A DNA stretch of 27,426 nt, taken from positions 1 to 27,426 of the forward strand of contig UQUD01000013.1 of the NCBI GenBank assembly GCA_900544225.1, read 5' to 3'. Positions 8,340 through 15,225 of this stretch are shown here, in pieces (positions within the stretch are counted from its first letter, which is position 1; every line of letters starts with the position of its first letter). The position numbers and the translations under genes were made by a program. The notes below the pieces were generated by a model, which was given only the letters and a program-made list of their open reading frames with translations, was not told the origin of the DNA and ran no database searches. The DNA comes from an uncultured Collinsella sp. Lineage in GTDB: Bacteria > Actinomycetota > Coriobacteriia > Coriobacteriales > Coriobacteriaceae.

Positions 8340-8786
8340 ATGACCGACATCGATCGCACGGCTCAGCTCGAGCGCGCCTGCTCGTATCTCAGGCGCATTC
8401 CGGCGTGGTATCTTGCCACGACCGATGCGAGCGACGGGTATCAGCCCCGCGTGAGGCCGTTTTCGTTTGCCATGGTCGATGACGGCAAGCTGTGGTTTTG
8501 CACGTCGCGCGACAAGGACGTGTGGGCGGAGTTGAGCGCGAATCCCAAGTTTGAGGTATCGGGCTGGAAGCCGGGGGAGTGCTGGATCGTGTTAACTGGC
8601 GAGGCCGCGCTCGAGGACGATGCATTCGTGAGCGACAAGGTGCGCCAAGCGGGCTTTAAGCACATGGTGGGCATTGGCGAGCAACACGATAGTGCCAACG
8701 ACGGCCGCCTTGCATTCTTCTCGGTCCGCAACATCGCTGCGCGGTTCTGCGATATCGACGGCAGCGAAGAGCTCCTCGAGCTCTAA
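8340..8786 (+). CDS. Pyridoxamine 5'-phosphate oxidase-like FMN-binding split-barrel protein (copy 1)
   Basis: A 148-residue protein with the motifs PAWYLATTD, RVRPFSFAMVDDGKLWF and SRDKDVWAEL, then a C-terminal GRLAFFSV. This is the split-barrel fold of pyridoxamine-phosphate-oxidase-like proteins, which bind FMN or F420 and act as small oxidoreductases. The start has AAAGGGG a few bases upstream. It lies 30 bases after ecfT in the same direction, so it is probably in the FMN-regulated transcript; a flavoprotein there makes sense. It is a paralogue of the next gene. The precise reaction cannot be assigned. A true PdxH is longer and is not indicated. Confidence 0.8.
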   Translation: MTDIDRTAQLERACSYLRRIPAWYLATTDASDGYQPRVRPFSFAMVDDGKLWFCTSRDKDVWAELSANPKFEVSGWKPGECWIVLTGEAALEDDAFVSDKVRQAGFKHMVGIGEQHDSANDGRLAFFSVRNIAARFCDIDGSEELLEL

Positions 8787-8840
8787 TTTCCCAAATTGAC
8801 TACCCATTCCAAAAAGACTGGTCAGGTGACAGGAGGAAAC

Positions 8841-9251
8841 GTGGACGGATTGAATACAGTGCTGGAGTATCTGACGTCGGTGCCGGCGTGGTATCTGGCG
8901 ACGAGTGTGGACGGGCAGCCGCATGTGCGTCCGTTCTCGTTTGCACAGATTCAGGACGGCAAGCTGTGGTTTGTGACGGCGCGCACCAAAGACGTGTGGC
9001 AGGAGCTTCTGCAAAACCAGCGCTTTGAGGCCACGAGTTGGTGGCCGGGCCATGGTTGGTTGATTCTGCGCGGGCGTGCGGGGCTGGAAGACCGGGCTTC
9101 GAGCGAAATGCGCGAGGCCGGATGGAAACATCTTGAGCGCTTGAGCGAGCACTATGAGGGGCCTAACGACCCCACGCTCGTCTTCTTTAGCGTCGAGGAT
9201 CCCGAGGCATTTATCTGCAATCACGACGAATGGGTGCCGGTCGAGTTCTAG
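8841..9251 (+). CDS. Pyridoxamine 5'-phosphate oxidase-like FMN-binding split-barrel protein (copy 2)
   Basis: A 136-residue protein sharing PAWYLAT, HVRPFSFA, DGKLWF, KDVW and FFSV blocks with the gene just upstream, so the two are tandem paralogues of the same flavin-binding family. The frame is open from a TTG at 8796, but the GTG at 8841 has AGGAGG (8831-8836) directly before it. The 4-base spacing is short, yet no better start is seen. Differences from copy 1 include a shortened region after PAWYLATS and a different C-terminus (NHDEWVPVEF). It is the last gene before a hairpin and the arginine operon. A function beyond flavin binding is not inferable. Confidence 0.78.
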   Translation: MDGLNTVLEYLTSVPAWYLATSVDGQPHVRPFSFAQIQDGKLWFVTARTKDVWQELLQNQRFEATSWWPGHGWLILRGRAGLEDRASSEMREAGWKHLERLSEHYEGPNDPTLVFFSVEDPEAFICNHDEWVPVEF

Positions 9252-9294
9252 CCAGCTGGCTCATCCCAACAACTTAGTCTTCGCATGGGCGGGC

Positions 9295-9336
9295 CCCGTG
9301 TTGACCGGCACCGTAAGGAGTGCCGGTCAATACGGG
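9295..9336 (+). terminator. Strong hairpin between the flavin genes and argC
   Basis: Arms 9295-9311 and 9320-9336 pair over 17 bp with a single G-T pair; the central TTGACCGGCAC/GTGCCGGTCAA is perfect, and the loop is 8 bases. No T-run follows, so termination would be imperfect or factor-dependent. Its position after the last flavin gene fits a 3' boundary. Confidence 0.5.
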
Positions 9337-9387
9337 ACCTGCTCTATTTGTCAATTCCTTCAAGCGAATGTGTCGGGAATGTTTCAA

Positions 9388-9422
9388 TGCATGAACATGC
9401 AAACTATTTACGTATTCATGCA
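9388..9422. promoter_or_regulatory. Double ARG box, probable ArgR operator of the argCJBD operon
   Basis: TGCATGAACATGCA (9388-9401) and TACGTATTCATGCA (9409-9422) resemble the ArgR half-site pattern TGCAT-N4-ATGCA. Their centres are 21 bp apart, the spacing of tandem 18-bp ARG boxes separated by 3 bp. The pair also makes an outer inverted repeat ATGCATGAA/TTCATGCAT (9387-9395, 9415-9423). It sits about 90 bases before argC, where the arginine repressor would be expected to act. Confidence 0.75.
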
Positions 9423-9433
9423 TCTTTTGGTGC

Positions 9434-9439
9434 TAAAGT
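9434..9439 (+). promoter_or_regulatory. Possible extended -10 of the arg operon
   Basis: TAAAGT preceded by TG at 9431-9432 forms an extended -10. No good -35 is present, but the ARG boxes cover the place where it would lie, which would allow direct repression. Confidence 0.4.
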
Positions 9440-9508
9440 TTCAACCCACTTCATAACGACCGCTGCGAAATGCGCATCGGTGCATAAATCGCAGACAAGG
9501 AGTCTGAT

Positions 9509-10579
9509 ATGTCTTTGAAGGTTGGAATCGTCGGCGCGGCTGGATATGCCGGAGCCGAGCTCATTCGCCTCGTGCTCGGCCATCCCGAGTTTGAACTTGT
9601 TGCCATTACGTCCAACGCCGATGCCGGCCAGCCGCTGTCCGCGGTGTATCCGAGCTTTGCTGGCGTGAGCGACCTGGTTTTCACCACACATGACGCCCCC
9701 GAGCTCAAGAGCTGCGATGCGGTCTTTCTTGCCGTGCCACACACGGCTGCCATGGCACAGGTGCCCGCGCTGCTTGCCGCGGGCGTTTCCTGCTTTGATC
9801 TTTCGGCCGATTACCGTCTGAGCGACGCGTCCGTCTTTGAGGCATGGTATGCCGCCGAGCACACGAGCCCCGAGCTGCTCAAGACACGTGCCTTCGGCCT
9901 GCCCGAGCTGTTCTGCCAGGACTTAGAGACCGCTGCTTCCGGCCATGCCGCCGGAAAGCCCGTTTTGGTCGCCTGCGCCGGCTGCTATCCCACCGCAACG
10001 AGCCTTGCTACCGCTCCTGCCGTGCGTGCGGGCTGGGTGGCAGAGAACGGTCCCGTAATCGTCGATGCCATTAGCGGCGTGACGGGCGCCGGTAAGTCCT
10101 GCAACGCCCGCACCCACTTTTGCAGCGCGGACGAGAACCTGGAAGCCTATGGCGTAGGCAAACATCGCCATACGCCCGAGATTGAGCAGATCCTGGGCCT
10201 GACCGGCCGCATTGTCTTTACTCCGCACCTGGCACCGCTCAAGCGCGGCCTGCTCTCTACGGTGACGCTGCCGCTCGCGCCGCAGGCCCTCGACACGCTG
10301 ACTCTTGAGGATGTCGTCGACCATTACAAGAAGTTTTACGCCGGTCGCACCTTTGTGCGCGTGCTCGATGCCGGCCAGCAGCCCAAGACGGCTTCGGTCG
10401 TCGGTACCAATGCCGCCCAGATCGGTCTTGCGCTCAACAAGCGTGCGGGCGTACTGGTGGCGACGGGCGCTATCGACAATTTGTGCAAGGGTGCTGCGGG
10501 CCAGGCGGTCCAGTGCGCCAACATCGTTTTTGGCTTTGACGAGCGACGAGGCTTGCCCACAGTGGCGTGCCCGGTGTAG
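9509..10579 (+). CDS. argC: N-acetyl-gamma-glutamyl-phosphate reductase ArgC
   Basis: A 356-residue enzyme that reduces N-acetylglutamyl phosphate to the semialdehyde with NADPH, the third step of ornithine synthesis. The N-terminus has the dinucleotide-binding pattern VGIVGAAGYAGAEL, the catalytic Cys159 sits in CAGCYPTATS, and the conserved His region reads KHRHTPEIEQ. Length is normal for the short ArgC type. AAGGAG lies about 6 bases before the ATG. It is the first gene of argC-argJ-argB-argD. The 135-base gap to argJ contains a T-rich end (TTTTTT near 10684) but only weak stems, so it is unclear whether argJ has a separate signal. Confidence 0.96.
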   Translation: MSLKVGIVGAAGYAGAELIRLVLGHPEFELVAITSNADAGQPLSAVYPSFAGVSDLVFTTHDAPELKSCDAVFLAVPHTAAMAQVPALLAAGVSCFDLSADYRLSDASVFEAWYAAEHTSPELLKTRAFGLPELFCQDLETAASGHAAGKPVLVACAGCYPTATSLATAPAVRAGWVAENGPVIVDAISGVTGAGKSCNARTHFCSADENLEAYGVGKHRHTPEIEQILGLTGRIVFTPHLAPLKRGLLSTVTLPLAPQALDTLTLEDVVDHYKKFYAGRTFVRVLDAGQQPKTASVVGTNAAQIGLALNKRAGVLVATGAIDNLCKGAAGQAVQCANIVFGFDERRGLPTVACPV

Positions 10580-10714
10580 CACATTCGATTGTTAACGATT
10601 TGGTAGTCGGGTATCGAGTTGGGCGCCACTTTTAAGCTGGTCTACTAATTGCGACCGGTATGGCGTGCCAGCCGATGCCCGCTTTTTTATTTGATATAAG
10701 GAGTCGTAGGGACG

Positions 10715-11983
10715 ATGAATACCGACCTGATTGATATCAAGATTCGCGCCGTCGAGGGCGGCGTTACGGCAGCGGCCGGCTTTAAGGCTGCAGGTATCCA
10801 TGCGGGATTCCGGAAGAATCCCGAGCGCTTGGACTATGCACTCGTCGTGCCCGATAAGCCCTGTCCAGGTGCCGGCGTGTTTACGACCAACCGCTTTTGC
10901 GCGGCGCCCGTGCAGGTGAGCCGTGCCAACCTGGGCGGTGCGGACAAGGGCTATGGCATCATCGCCGGTGTTTCAATCAACTCCGGCAACGCGAACGCCG
11001 CCACGGGCGAGACCGGCCTAGCCTGTGCGCGCGAGACATGCAACATCGCGTCACAGGTCATCGGCTGTGAACCCCAGCAGATCCTAGTTGCATCCACAGG
11101 CGTGATCGGACAGATTCTGCCGATCGACACGTTTGAGACGGCCGTTCCGTCCGCCTTCGAGGCGCTCTCCGCTCATGGTGGCGCCGATGCCGCCCGCGCT
11201 ATCATGACGACTGATACACATTCCAAGGAGTATGCCGTTCGCTATCGCAGTGAGGCTGTGGGCCATGCGGGCAACGCCTATACGGTGGGCGGCATGTGCA
11301 AGGGCTCGGGCATGATCATGCCCAATATGGCCACCATGATCGCGGTCATTACTACCGATGCCCCCGTCGAGCCGGCGGCGCTCCACACCCTGCTGCTCTC
11401 GACCGTTAAACAGACCTTCAATAAGGTGACGGTCGATTCCGACACCTCGACCAACGACACCTGCATCATGCTTGCTTCTGGCGCTGCTGCCGCAGATGCC
11501 GAGGCCATCGTCGAGGGCACTGACGCCTTTGACGAGTTGGCCTTTGCCGTGCACGAGGTGTGCGAGAGCCTGGCGCGCAACATCGCGGCCGATGGCGAGG
11601 GTGCGTCAAAGCTCGTGACGGTTAACATTACCGGCGCCGCCAACGACGAGGAAGCCGATATCGCCGCCCGTGCCGTCGCCAACTCGCCGCTCGTCAAGAC
11701 CTGCATCGCTGGCCACGACTGCAACTGGGGCCGCGTTGCCATGGCGCTCGGCAAGTGCGGCGTGAAGTTTAATCAGGAAGACGTTTCCATCGACATGATG
11801 GGCATGCCTGTCTGTCGCGACGGTCTGACTGTTCCCTTTGACGAGGACGAGGCTCTGCGACGTTTTGAGGCGCCCGAGATCGTGATCTCGGCCGACCTGG
11901 GCGCAGGCGACGCGGCAACGACCGTGTGGACCTGCGACCTCACGCACGAGTACATCTCCATCAACGGCGACTACCGTTCCTAG
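10715..11983 (+). CDS. argJ: Bifunctional glutamate N-acetyltransferase/ornithine acetyltransferase ArgJ
   Basis: A 422-residue protein that moves the acetyl group from N-acetylornithine to glutamate; bifunctional forms also make N-acetylglutamate from acetyl-CoA. The self-cleavage site is visible as PNMATM, with the nucleophile Thr207 after Ala206, preceded by CKGSGMIM. SVNTNDTC-like sequence appears as STNDTCIMLASG, and the C-terminus ends EYISINGDYRS as usual. It is made as a precursor cleaved into two chains. The ATG at 10715 follows AAGGAG by about 11 bases, a slightly long distance. With ArgJ present, the acetyl group is recycled, so ArgE is not required. Confidence 0.95.
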   Translation: MNTDLIDIKIRAVEGGVTAAAGFKAAGIHAGFRKNPERLDYALVVPDKPCPGAGVFTTNRFCAAPVQVSRANLGGADKGYGIIAGVSINSGNANAATGETGLACARETCNIASQVIGCEPQQILVASTGVIGQILPIDTFETAVPSAFEALSAHGGADAARAIMTTDTHSKEYAVRYRSEAVGHAGNAYTVGGMCKGSGMIMPNMATMIAVITTDAPVEPAALHTLLLSTVKQTFNKVTVDSDTSTNDTCIMLASGAAAADAEAIVEGTDAFDELAFAVHEVCESLARNIAADGEGASKLVTVNITGAANDEEADIAARAVANSPLVKTCIAGHDCNWGRVAMALGKCGVKFNQEDVSIDMMGMPVCRDGLTVPFDEDEALRRFEAPEIVISADLGAGDAATTVWTCDLTHEYISINGDYRS

Positions 11984-12064
11984 ATTCCAGGCGCGCTGCG
12001 CATCTTGCCGCGATTGCGGACAGTGGAGCACGGCGCGATAACGATACGAAAGACGAGGCAGATT

Positions 12065-13045
12065 ATGAAATTCGCACGCGATTGTCGTTCGAGCGAATCC
12101 AACGAAGCAACCGCGCAGCTGCTGTTCGAAGCACTGCCGTGGATTAAAAACCTGACCGGCAAGACGGTTGTTATCAAATATGGCGGAGCAGCCATGGTTG
12201 ACGAGCAGCTGCGCCGCGACGTGATGAACGACATCGTTTTGCTCAAGATCATCGGCATGCGCCCCGTCATCGTGCATGGCGGCGGCAAGGCCATCAACGA
12301 GGCACTCAGCCACTATGACATCCCTGTCGAATTTAAGAACGGGCAGCGCGTGACTACGCCGGCGACTATGGATATCGTGCGCGAGGTGCTGGGCGGCAAG
12401 GTTAACCAGGAGCTGGTTGCTGCCATCAACCACCACGGCAACCTGGCCGTGGGCGTGTCGGGCAGCGATGCCGGCACGCTCATCGCCGAGCCGCTCGACC
12501 CTGAGCTCGGTCGCGTGGGCAAAGTGACGCACGTCAACACCGACTATATCGAGCGCTTGCTCGATAGCGAGTACATTCCCGTCATCGCTACCGTCGCGGC
12601 GGGGGAGGACGGCGGTTTCTTCAACATCAATGCCGATACCGCCGCCGGTGCCGTCGCGGCAGCGCTTCACGCGCATAAGGCGATCTTTTTGACCGACGTC
12701 GATGGCCTGTACAAGGACTTTAGCGATAAGGATTCGCTTATCTCTAACCTAACGCTCGACGAGGTTAACGAGATGTTCTACGGTGGCGAGGTCGATAAGG
12801 GCATGATTCCCAAGCTGCGTGCGGCCGTCGATGCGCTTGCCGGCGGCGTATTTCGTGCCCACATCATTAACGGTACCACGCCGCATTCGCTGCTCCTGGA
12901 GCTGCTGACCGATGCCGGCGTCGGCACCGTGATCCATTCCACCGAGACGGCCTACGAGTTCGATACGCACCCGCACCCGCTTTCGACCTTTGCGGCGCGC
13001 CTGGCCGAGAACCTCGACGAGGTCGAGAAGCTTCAAACGGTCTAG
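12065..13045 (+). CDS. argB: Acetylglutamate kinase ArgB
   Basis: A 326-residue amino-acid kinase that phosphorylates N-acetylglutamate with ATP, usually the arginine-feedback step. It shows VVIKYGGAAM, VIVHGGGKAINE, GSDAGTLIAE and NINADTAAGAVAAAL, and GGVFRAHIINGTTPHSLLLEL near the end. The N-terminal extension before VVIKYGG (about 35 residues) resembles the helix found in arginine-inhibited hexameric kinases (inference). The frame is open from 12005, but GAGG (12055-12058) precedes the ATG at 12065 by 6 bases, which supports this start. The C-terminal tail after HSTETAYEF (about 30 residues) is longer than in many ArgB proteins. Confidence 0.95.
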   Translation: MKFARDCRSSESNEATAQLLFEALPWIKNLTGKTVVIKYGGAAMVDEQLRRDVMNDIVLLKIIGMRPVIVHGGGKAINEALSHYDIPVEFKNGQRVTTPATMDIVREVLGGKVNQELVAAINHHGNLAVGVSGSDAGTLIAEPLDPELGRVGKVTHVNTDYIERLLDSEYIPVIATVAAGEDGGFFNINADTAAGAVAAALHAHKAIFLTDVDGLYKDFSDKDSLISNLTLDEVNEMFYGGEVDKGMIPKLRAAVDALAGGVFRAHIINGTTPHSLLLELLTDAGVGTVIHSTETAYEFDTHPHPLSTFAARLAENLDEVEKLQTV

Positions 13046-13113
13046 CCGGCTCGAAATTGCTACGCCATTACGCCCACAGTCCGCGCTACCTGGCGCTTAA
13101 CGAAAGGTATCTC

Positions 13114-14397
13114 ATGTCATTTGCAGCACAACAATCGCTCGAATCCCACTACGTCATGCACACCTTTGGTCGCTCGCCGGTCGAGTTCGTCGAAGGCCAC
13201 GGCATGAAGCTCACCGGCGACGATGGTCGCGAATACCTCGATTTTCTTGCCGGTATTGGCGTGTGCAGCCTGGGCCACGGCAATCCGGCAGTGCTGTCGG
13301 CGCTCGAGGATCAGACCAAGAGGCTCCTGCATGTCTCCAATTATTTCTACATCGAGCAGCGCGGCCAGGTCGCGGCGCTGCTGTCCAAGCTCGCTAACGA
13401 TGATGCGGACGGTGCACGCGTGCTTGCCGACGCGATTGCCGCTGGCGACGAGACCACGGCGGCGGCACTTGGCGCTCCGGCTGCGGGCGAGCAGGTGTGG
13501 GAGACGTTCTTTGGCAATTCCGGTGCCGAGGCCAACGAGGGCTCGATGAAGCTCGCGCGTCTGTACGCCAAGCGTGCCGGCAACGGTGGCAACACCATCG
13601 TGTGCATGCGCGGCGGCTTTCACGGTCGTACGCTCGAGACCATTGCCGCGACCATGCAGGATTGGCTGCAGGACAGTTTCCGCCCGCTGCCGGGTGGCTT
13701 TGTGGCCTGCGCACCCAACGATGTAGATGAACTGCGTGCAATTTTTAAGCAGTTGGGCAGTGAAATTTGCGCCGTGATGCTCGAGCCGATTCAGGGCGAG
13801 AGCGGTGTGCACCCCATGACCGAGGAGTTTATGGCTACGGCGCGCGACTTGGCGCACGAGGTGGGTGCCGTGCTTATCGCCGATGAGGTCCAGTGCGGAA
13901 TTTTTCGCACGGGTAAGCCGTTTGCGTTCCAGACCTATGGTGTGGAGCCCGACATCATGAGCCTTGCCAAGGGCATTGCCGACGGTGTGCCTATGGGTGC
14001 CGTGGTGGCAAAGAAGGAAATCGCCGACGTCTTTAAGCCCGGCGATCATGGTTCGACCTTCGGTGGTAGCTGCTTGGCCATCGCGGCATGTGCCGCGACG
14101 CTCTCCGCGCTTGTGCACGGCGATTATGCCGAGCATGCTGCCAAGGTTGGCGCCTATATGGAGCAGGCGCTGGCTAAGCTTCCGCATGTGGTAGAGGTGC
14201 GCGGTCGCGGCCTGATGCTCGGCTGCGATTTGGATGATGCCGCGGGTGATGCGCACGACGTTGTAGCCCGTGCATTGGGGGCTGGTGCCGTGATCAACGC
14301 TACAGGCGCACATACGCTGCGCTTCCTTCCGCCGCTCGTGTGCGAAGAGGCCGACGTGGACAACCTGATCGAGATTCTGTCGGACGTTTTGGCTTAG
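13114..14397 (+). CDS. argD: Acetylornithine aminotransferase ArgD
   Basis: A 427-residue PLP enzyme of aminotransferase class III that converts N-acetylglutamate semialdehyde to N-acetylornithine. Motifs include FLAGIGVCSLGHGNP, FFGNSGAEANEGSMKLAR, LIADEVQCGIFRTG and the PLP Lys286 in SLAKGIADG. Between LLSKLA and WETFFGNSG, residues about 95-127 form an Ala/Asp-rich insertion not normal in ArgD, which accounts for its extra length. The ATG at 13114 has GAAAGG (13102-13107) before it; an upstream TTG/GTG-type start would lie in the argB-argD gap. It is the last gene of the operon. Related class III aminotransferases have overlapping substrates, but the operon position settles the role. Confidence 0.93.
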   Translation: MSFAAQQSLESHYVMHTFGRSPVEFVEGHGMKLTGDDGREYLDFLAGIGVCSLGHGNPAVLSALEDQTKRLLHVSNYFYIEQRGQVAALLSKLANDDADGARVLADAIAAGDETTAAALGAPAAGEQVWETFFGNSGAEANEGSMKLARLYAKRAGNGGNTIVCMRGGFHGRTLETIAATMQDWLQDSFRPLPGGFVACAPNDVDELRAIFKQLGSEICAVMLEPIQGESGVHPMTEEFMATARDLAHEVGAVLIADEVQCGIFRTGKPFAFQTYGVEPDIMSLAKGIADGVPMGAVVAKKEIADVFKPGDHGSTFGGSCLAIAACAATLSALVHGDYAEHAAKVGAYMEQALAKLPHVVEVRGRGLMLGCDLDDAAGDAHDVVARALGAGAVINATGAHTLRFLPPLVCEEADVDNLIEILSDVLA

Positions 14398-14422
14398 CGC
14401 CATCAGACATAGCAATTTGGAG

Positions 14423-14483
14423 CGGGTTTCAGGCTGTCACGTGCCGTTTGGCGCACGATTGGGCGAACTGGAGCCCGTTTTGC
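14423..14483 (+). terminator. Probable terminator of the arg operon
   Basis: CGGGTTTCAG (14423-14432) pairs with CTGGAGCCCG (14468-14477), including two G-T pairs, and TTTT follows. An inner CGTGC/GCACG stem sits in the loop. It begins 26 bases after the argD stop. Confidence 0.6.
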
Positions 14484-14509
14484 TATCGATTTACCATGGC
14501 TGGGATAGG

Positions 14510-14733
14510 CCGTGTGCAAAAAGTGGCAAATATGAGTACGGGCACTAACTTCGTAACATATAAATTAGGCACTTTTAGATGAGTTGGGCCACATATGTCC
14601 AGTTTTGTAGTTGGCAAATTGGCTTAACTGGACTATCGATCGTCGTTCTAATGCCGGATTTGCCTTTTATGACTTCGAAAACGCTGCTACTAAAAAGGTA
14701 GCAGTACTCATATTTGGCATTTTTTGCACACGG
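14510..14733. mobile_element. 224-bp MITE-like element with 30-bp terminal inverted repeats
   Basis: Bases 14510-14539 and 14704-14733 are inverted copies of one another with only two mismatches in 30. The bounded segment is clearly more AT-rich than its surroundings and has no credible gene. Inside are an 8-bp inverted repeat (GTCCAGTT 14597-14604, AACTGGAC 14626-14633) and a perfect 7-bp hairpin (CTGCTAC 14684-14690, GTAGCAG 14698-14704) next to the right end. No clear target-site duplication flanks it. A non-autonomous transposable element or a dispersed structured repeat would both fit. Confidence 0.55.
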
Positions 14734-14865
14734 GTATTCGCCAAGGGTCCATTTCGCCGCCCGAGCCCCGCTTCGTCGCTTCGCTCCTCGCGTGCTGCGC
14801 TGGAAAACGCTTCGCGTTTCCTCAGCTCCGCACCCTTGCGGGTTCGAATCCCATGCACCGGGCCC

Positions 14866-14896
14866 AAAAAAGAAAGGCCTCCATCGCTGGAGGCCT
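14866..14896 (-). terminator. Minus-strand intrinsic terminator, copy 1
   Basis: AGGCCTCC (14875-14882) pairs with GGAGGCCT (14889-14896). On the minus strand the hairpin is followed by TTTCTTTTTT. It duplicates the terminator at 15052-15082. Confidence 0.8.
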
Positions 14897-14906
14897 AACA
14901 ATTCAG

Positions 14907-14924
14907 TGGTGGGCGATGAGGGAT
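14907..14924 (-). pseudogene. tRNA-Val 3'-end remnant
   Basis: These 18 bases match the CCA end, discriminator, acceptor strand and start of the T-arm of the intact tRNA-Val (15093-15110) exactly, then homology stops. It was probably left by duplication of the tRNA's downstream flank. Confidence 0.8.
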
Positions 14925-14950
14925 GTCCGCGTGCGGCTGGCGCCGTCCGC

Positions 14951-15110
14951 GCCCCGCTTCGTCGCTTCGCTCCTCGCGTGCTGCGCTGGAAAACGCTTCG
15001 CGTTTCCTCAGCTCCGCACCCTTGCGGGTTCGAATCCCATGTACCGGGCACAAAAAAGAAAGGCCTCCATCACTGGAGGCCTAACAATTCAATGGTGGGC
15101 GATGAGGGAT
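14951..15110. repeat. 160-bp direct repeat, copy 2 (adjoins intact tRNA-Val)
   Basis: Same content as copy 1, but here the end merges into the functional tRNA-Val gene. The palindromic part (about 14978-15019) folds with GTGC/GCAC ends and an AAACGC-TTC-GCGTTT tip. Open frames through both copies give peptides of the type generated by tRNA sequences and are not proteins. Confidence 0.95.
15052..15082 (-). terminator. Intrinsic terminator of tRNA-Val (and possibly asnB)
   Basis: AGGCCTCC (15061-15068) and GGAGGCCT (15075-15082) form an 8-bp stem with a 6-base loop; the minus-strand transcript then reads TTTCTTTTTT. It lies 10 bases past the tRNA CCA end. Confidence 0.9.
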
Positions 15111-15168
15111 TCGAACCCCCAGCCTTGTGCGTGTAAAGCACCTGCGCTAACCGTTGCGCCAATCGCCC
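15093..15168 (-). tRNA. tRNA-Val (anticodon UAC)
   Basis: The minus strand folds as a full cloverleaf. Acceptor GGGCGAT pairs with ATCGCCC, the D-stem is GCGC/GCGC, the anticodon loop TTTACAC carries TAC (reads GUA), and the T-arm is GGGGG-TTCGAAT-CCCTC. Discriminator A and an encoded CCA follow (15095-15093). The first anticodon-stem pair is a mismatch. An identical 3' fragment occurs downstream at 14907. Confidence 0.96.
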
Positions 15169-15178
15169 GCAGGGATTG

Positions 15179-15206
15179 AGTATAGCGGAAACCCTGCGCT
15201 GTTCAC
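15179..15206 (-). promoter_or_regulatory. Promoter of tRNA-Val
   Basis: On the minus strand GTGAAC (15206-15201), a 16-base spacer and TATACT (15184-15179) precede the tRNA by about 10 bases. GCAGGG/CCCTGC (15170-15175, 15191-15196) also forms an inverted repeat across the -10. Confidence 0.6.
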
Positions 15207-15225
15207 CGCTAATTCATAACGAAAA

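Larger units (their letters stand above)
14765..14924. repeat. 160-bp direct repeat, copy 1
   Basis: This block recurs at 14951-15110, offset by exactly 186 bp, with four base differences. In order it holds a GC-rich imperfect palindrome, a tRNA T-arm-like piece (CGGGTTCGAATCCC), a minus-strand terminator hairpin and the first 18 bases of a tRNA-Val 3' end. A 26-base spacer separates the copies. Confidence 0.95.

Noticed and set aside
10580..10714. Terminator between argC and argJ
   Set aside because: There is a TTTTTT run, but the preceding sequence forms only 3- to 5-bp broken stems.
14818..14870. A second functional tRNA from the T-arm-like CGGGTTCGAATCCC sequence
   Set aside because: No matching D-arm, anticodon arm or 5' acceptor strand is present in either copy, and the T-stem pairs only over three bases.
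14765..15110. CRISPR array
   Set aside because: Only two 160-base copies with a 26-base gap; they are far too long for CRISPR repeats and contain tRNA and terminator sequence.
14575..15179. Open frames on both strands through the tRNA-Val repeats
   Set aside because: Their peptides (for example GFEPP) are typical spurious translations of tRNA and repeat sequence.
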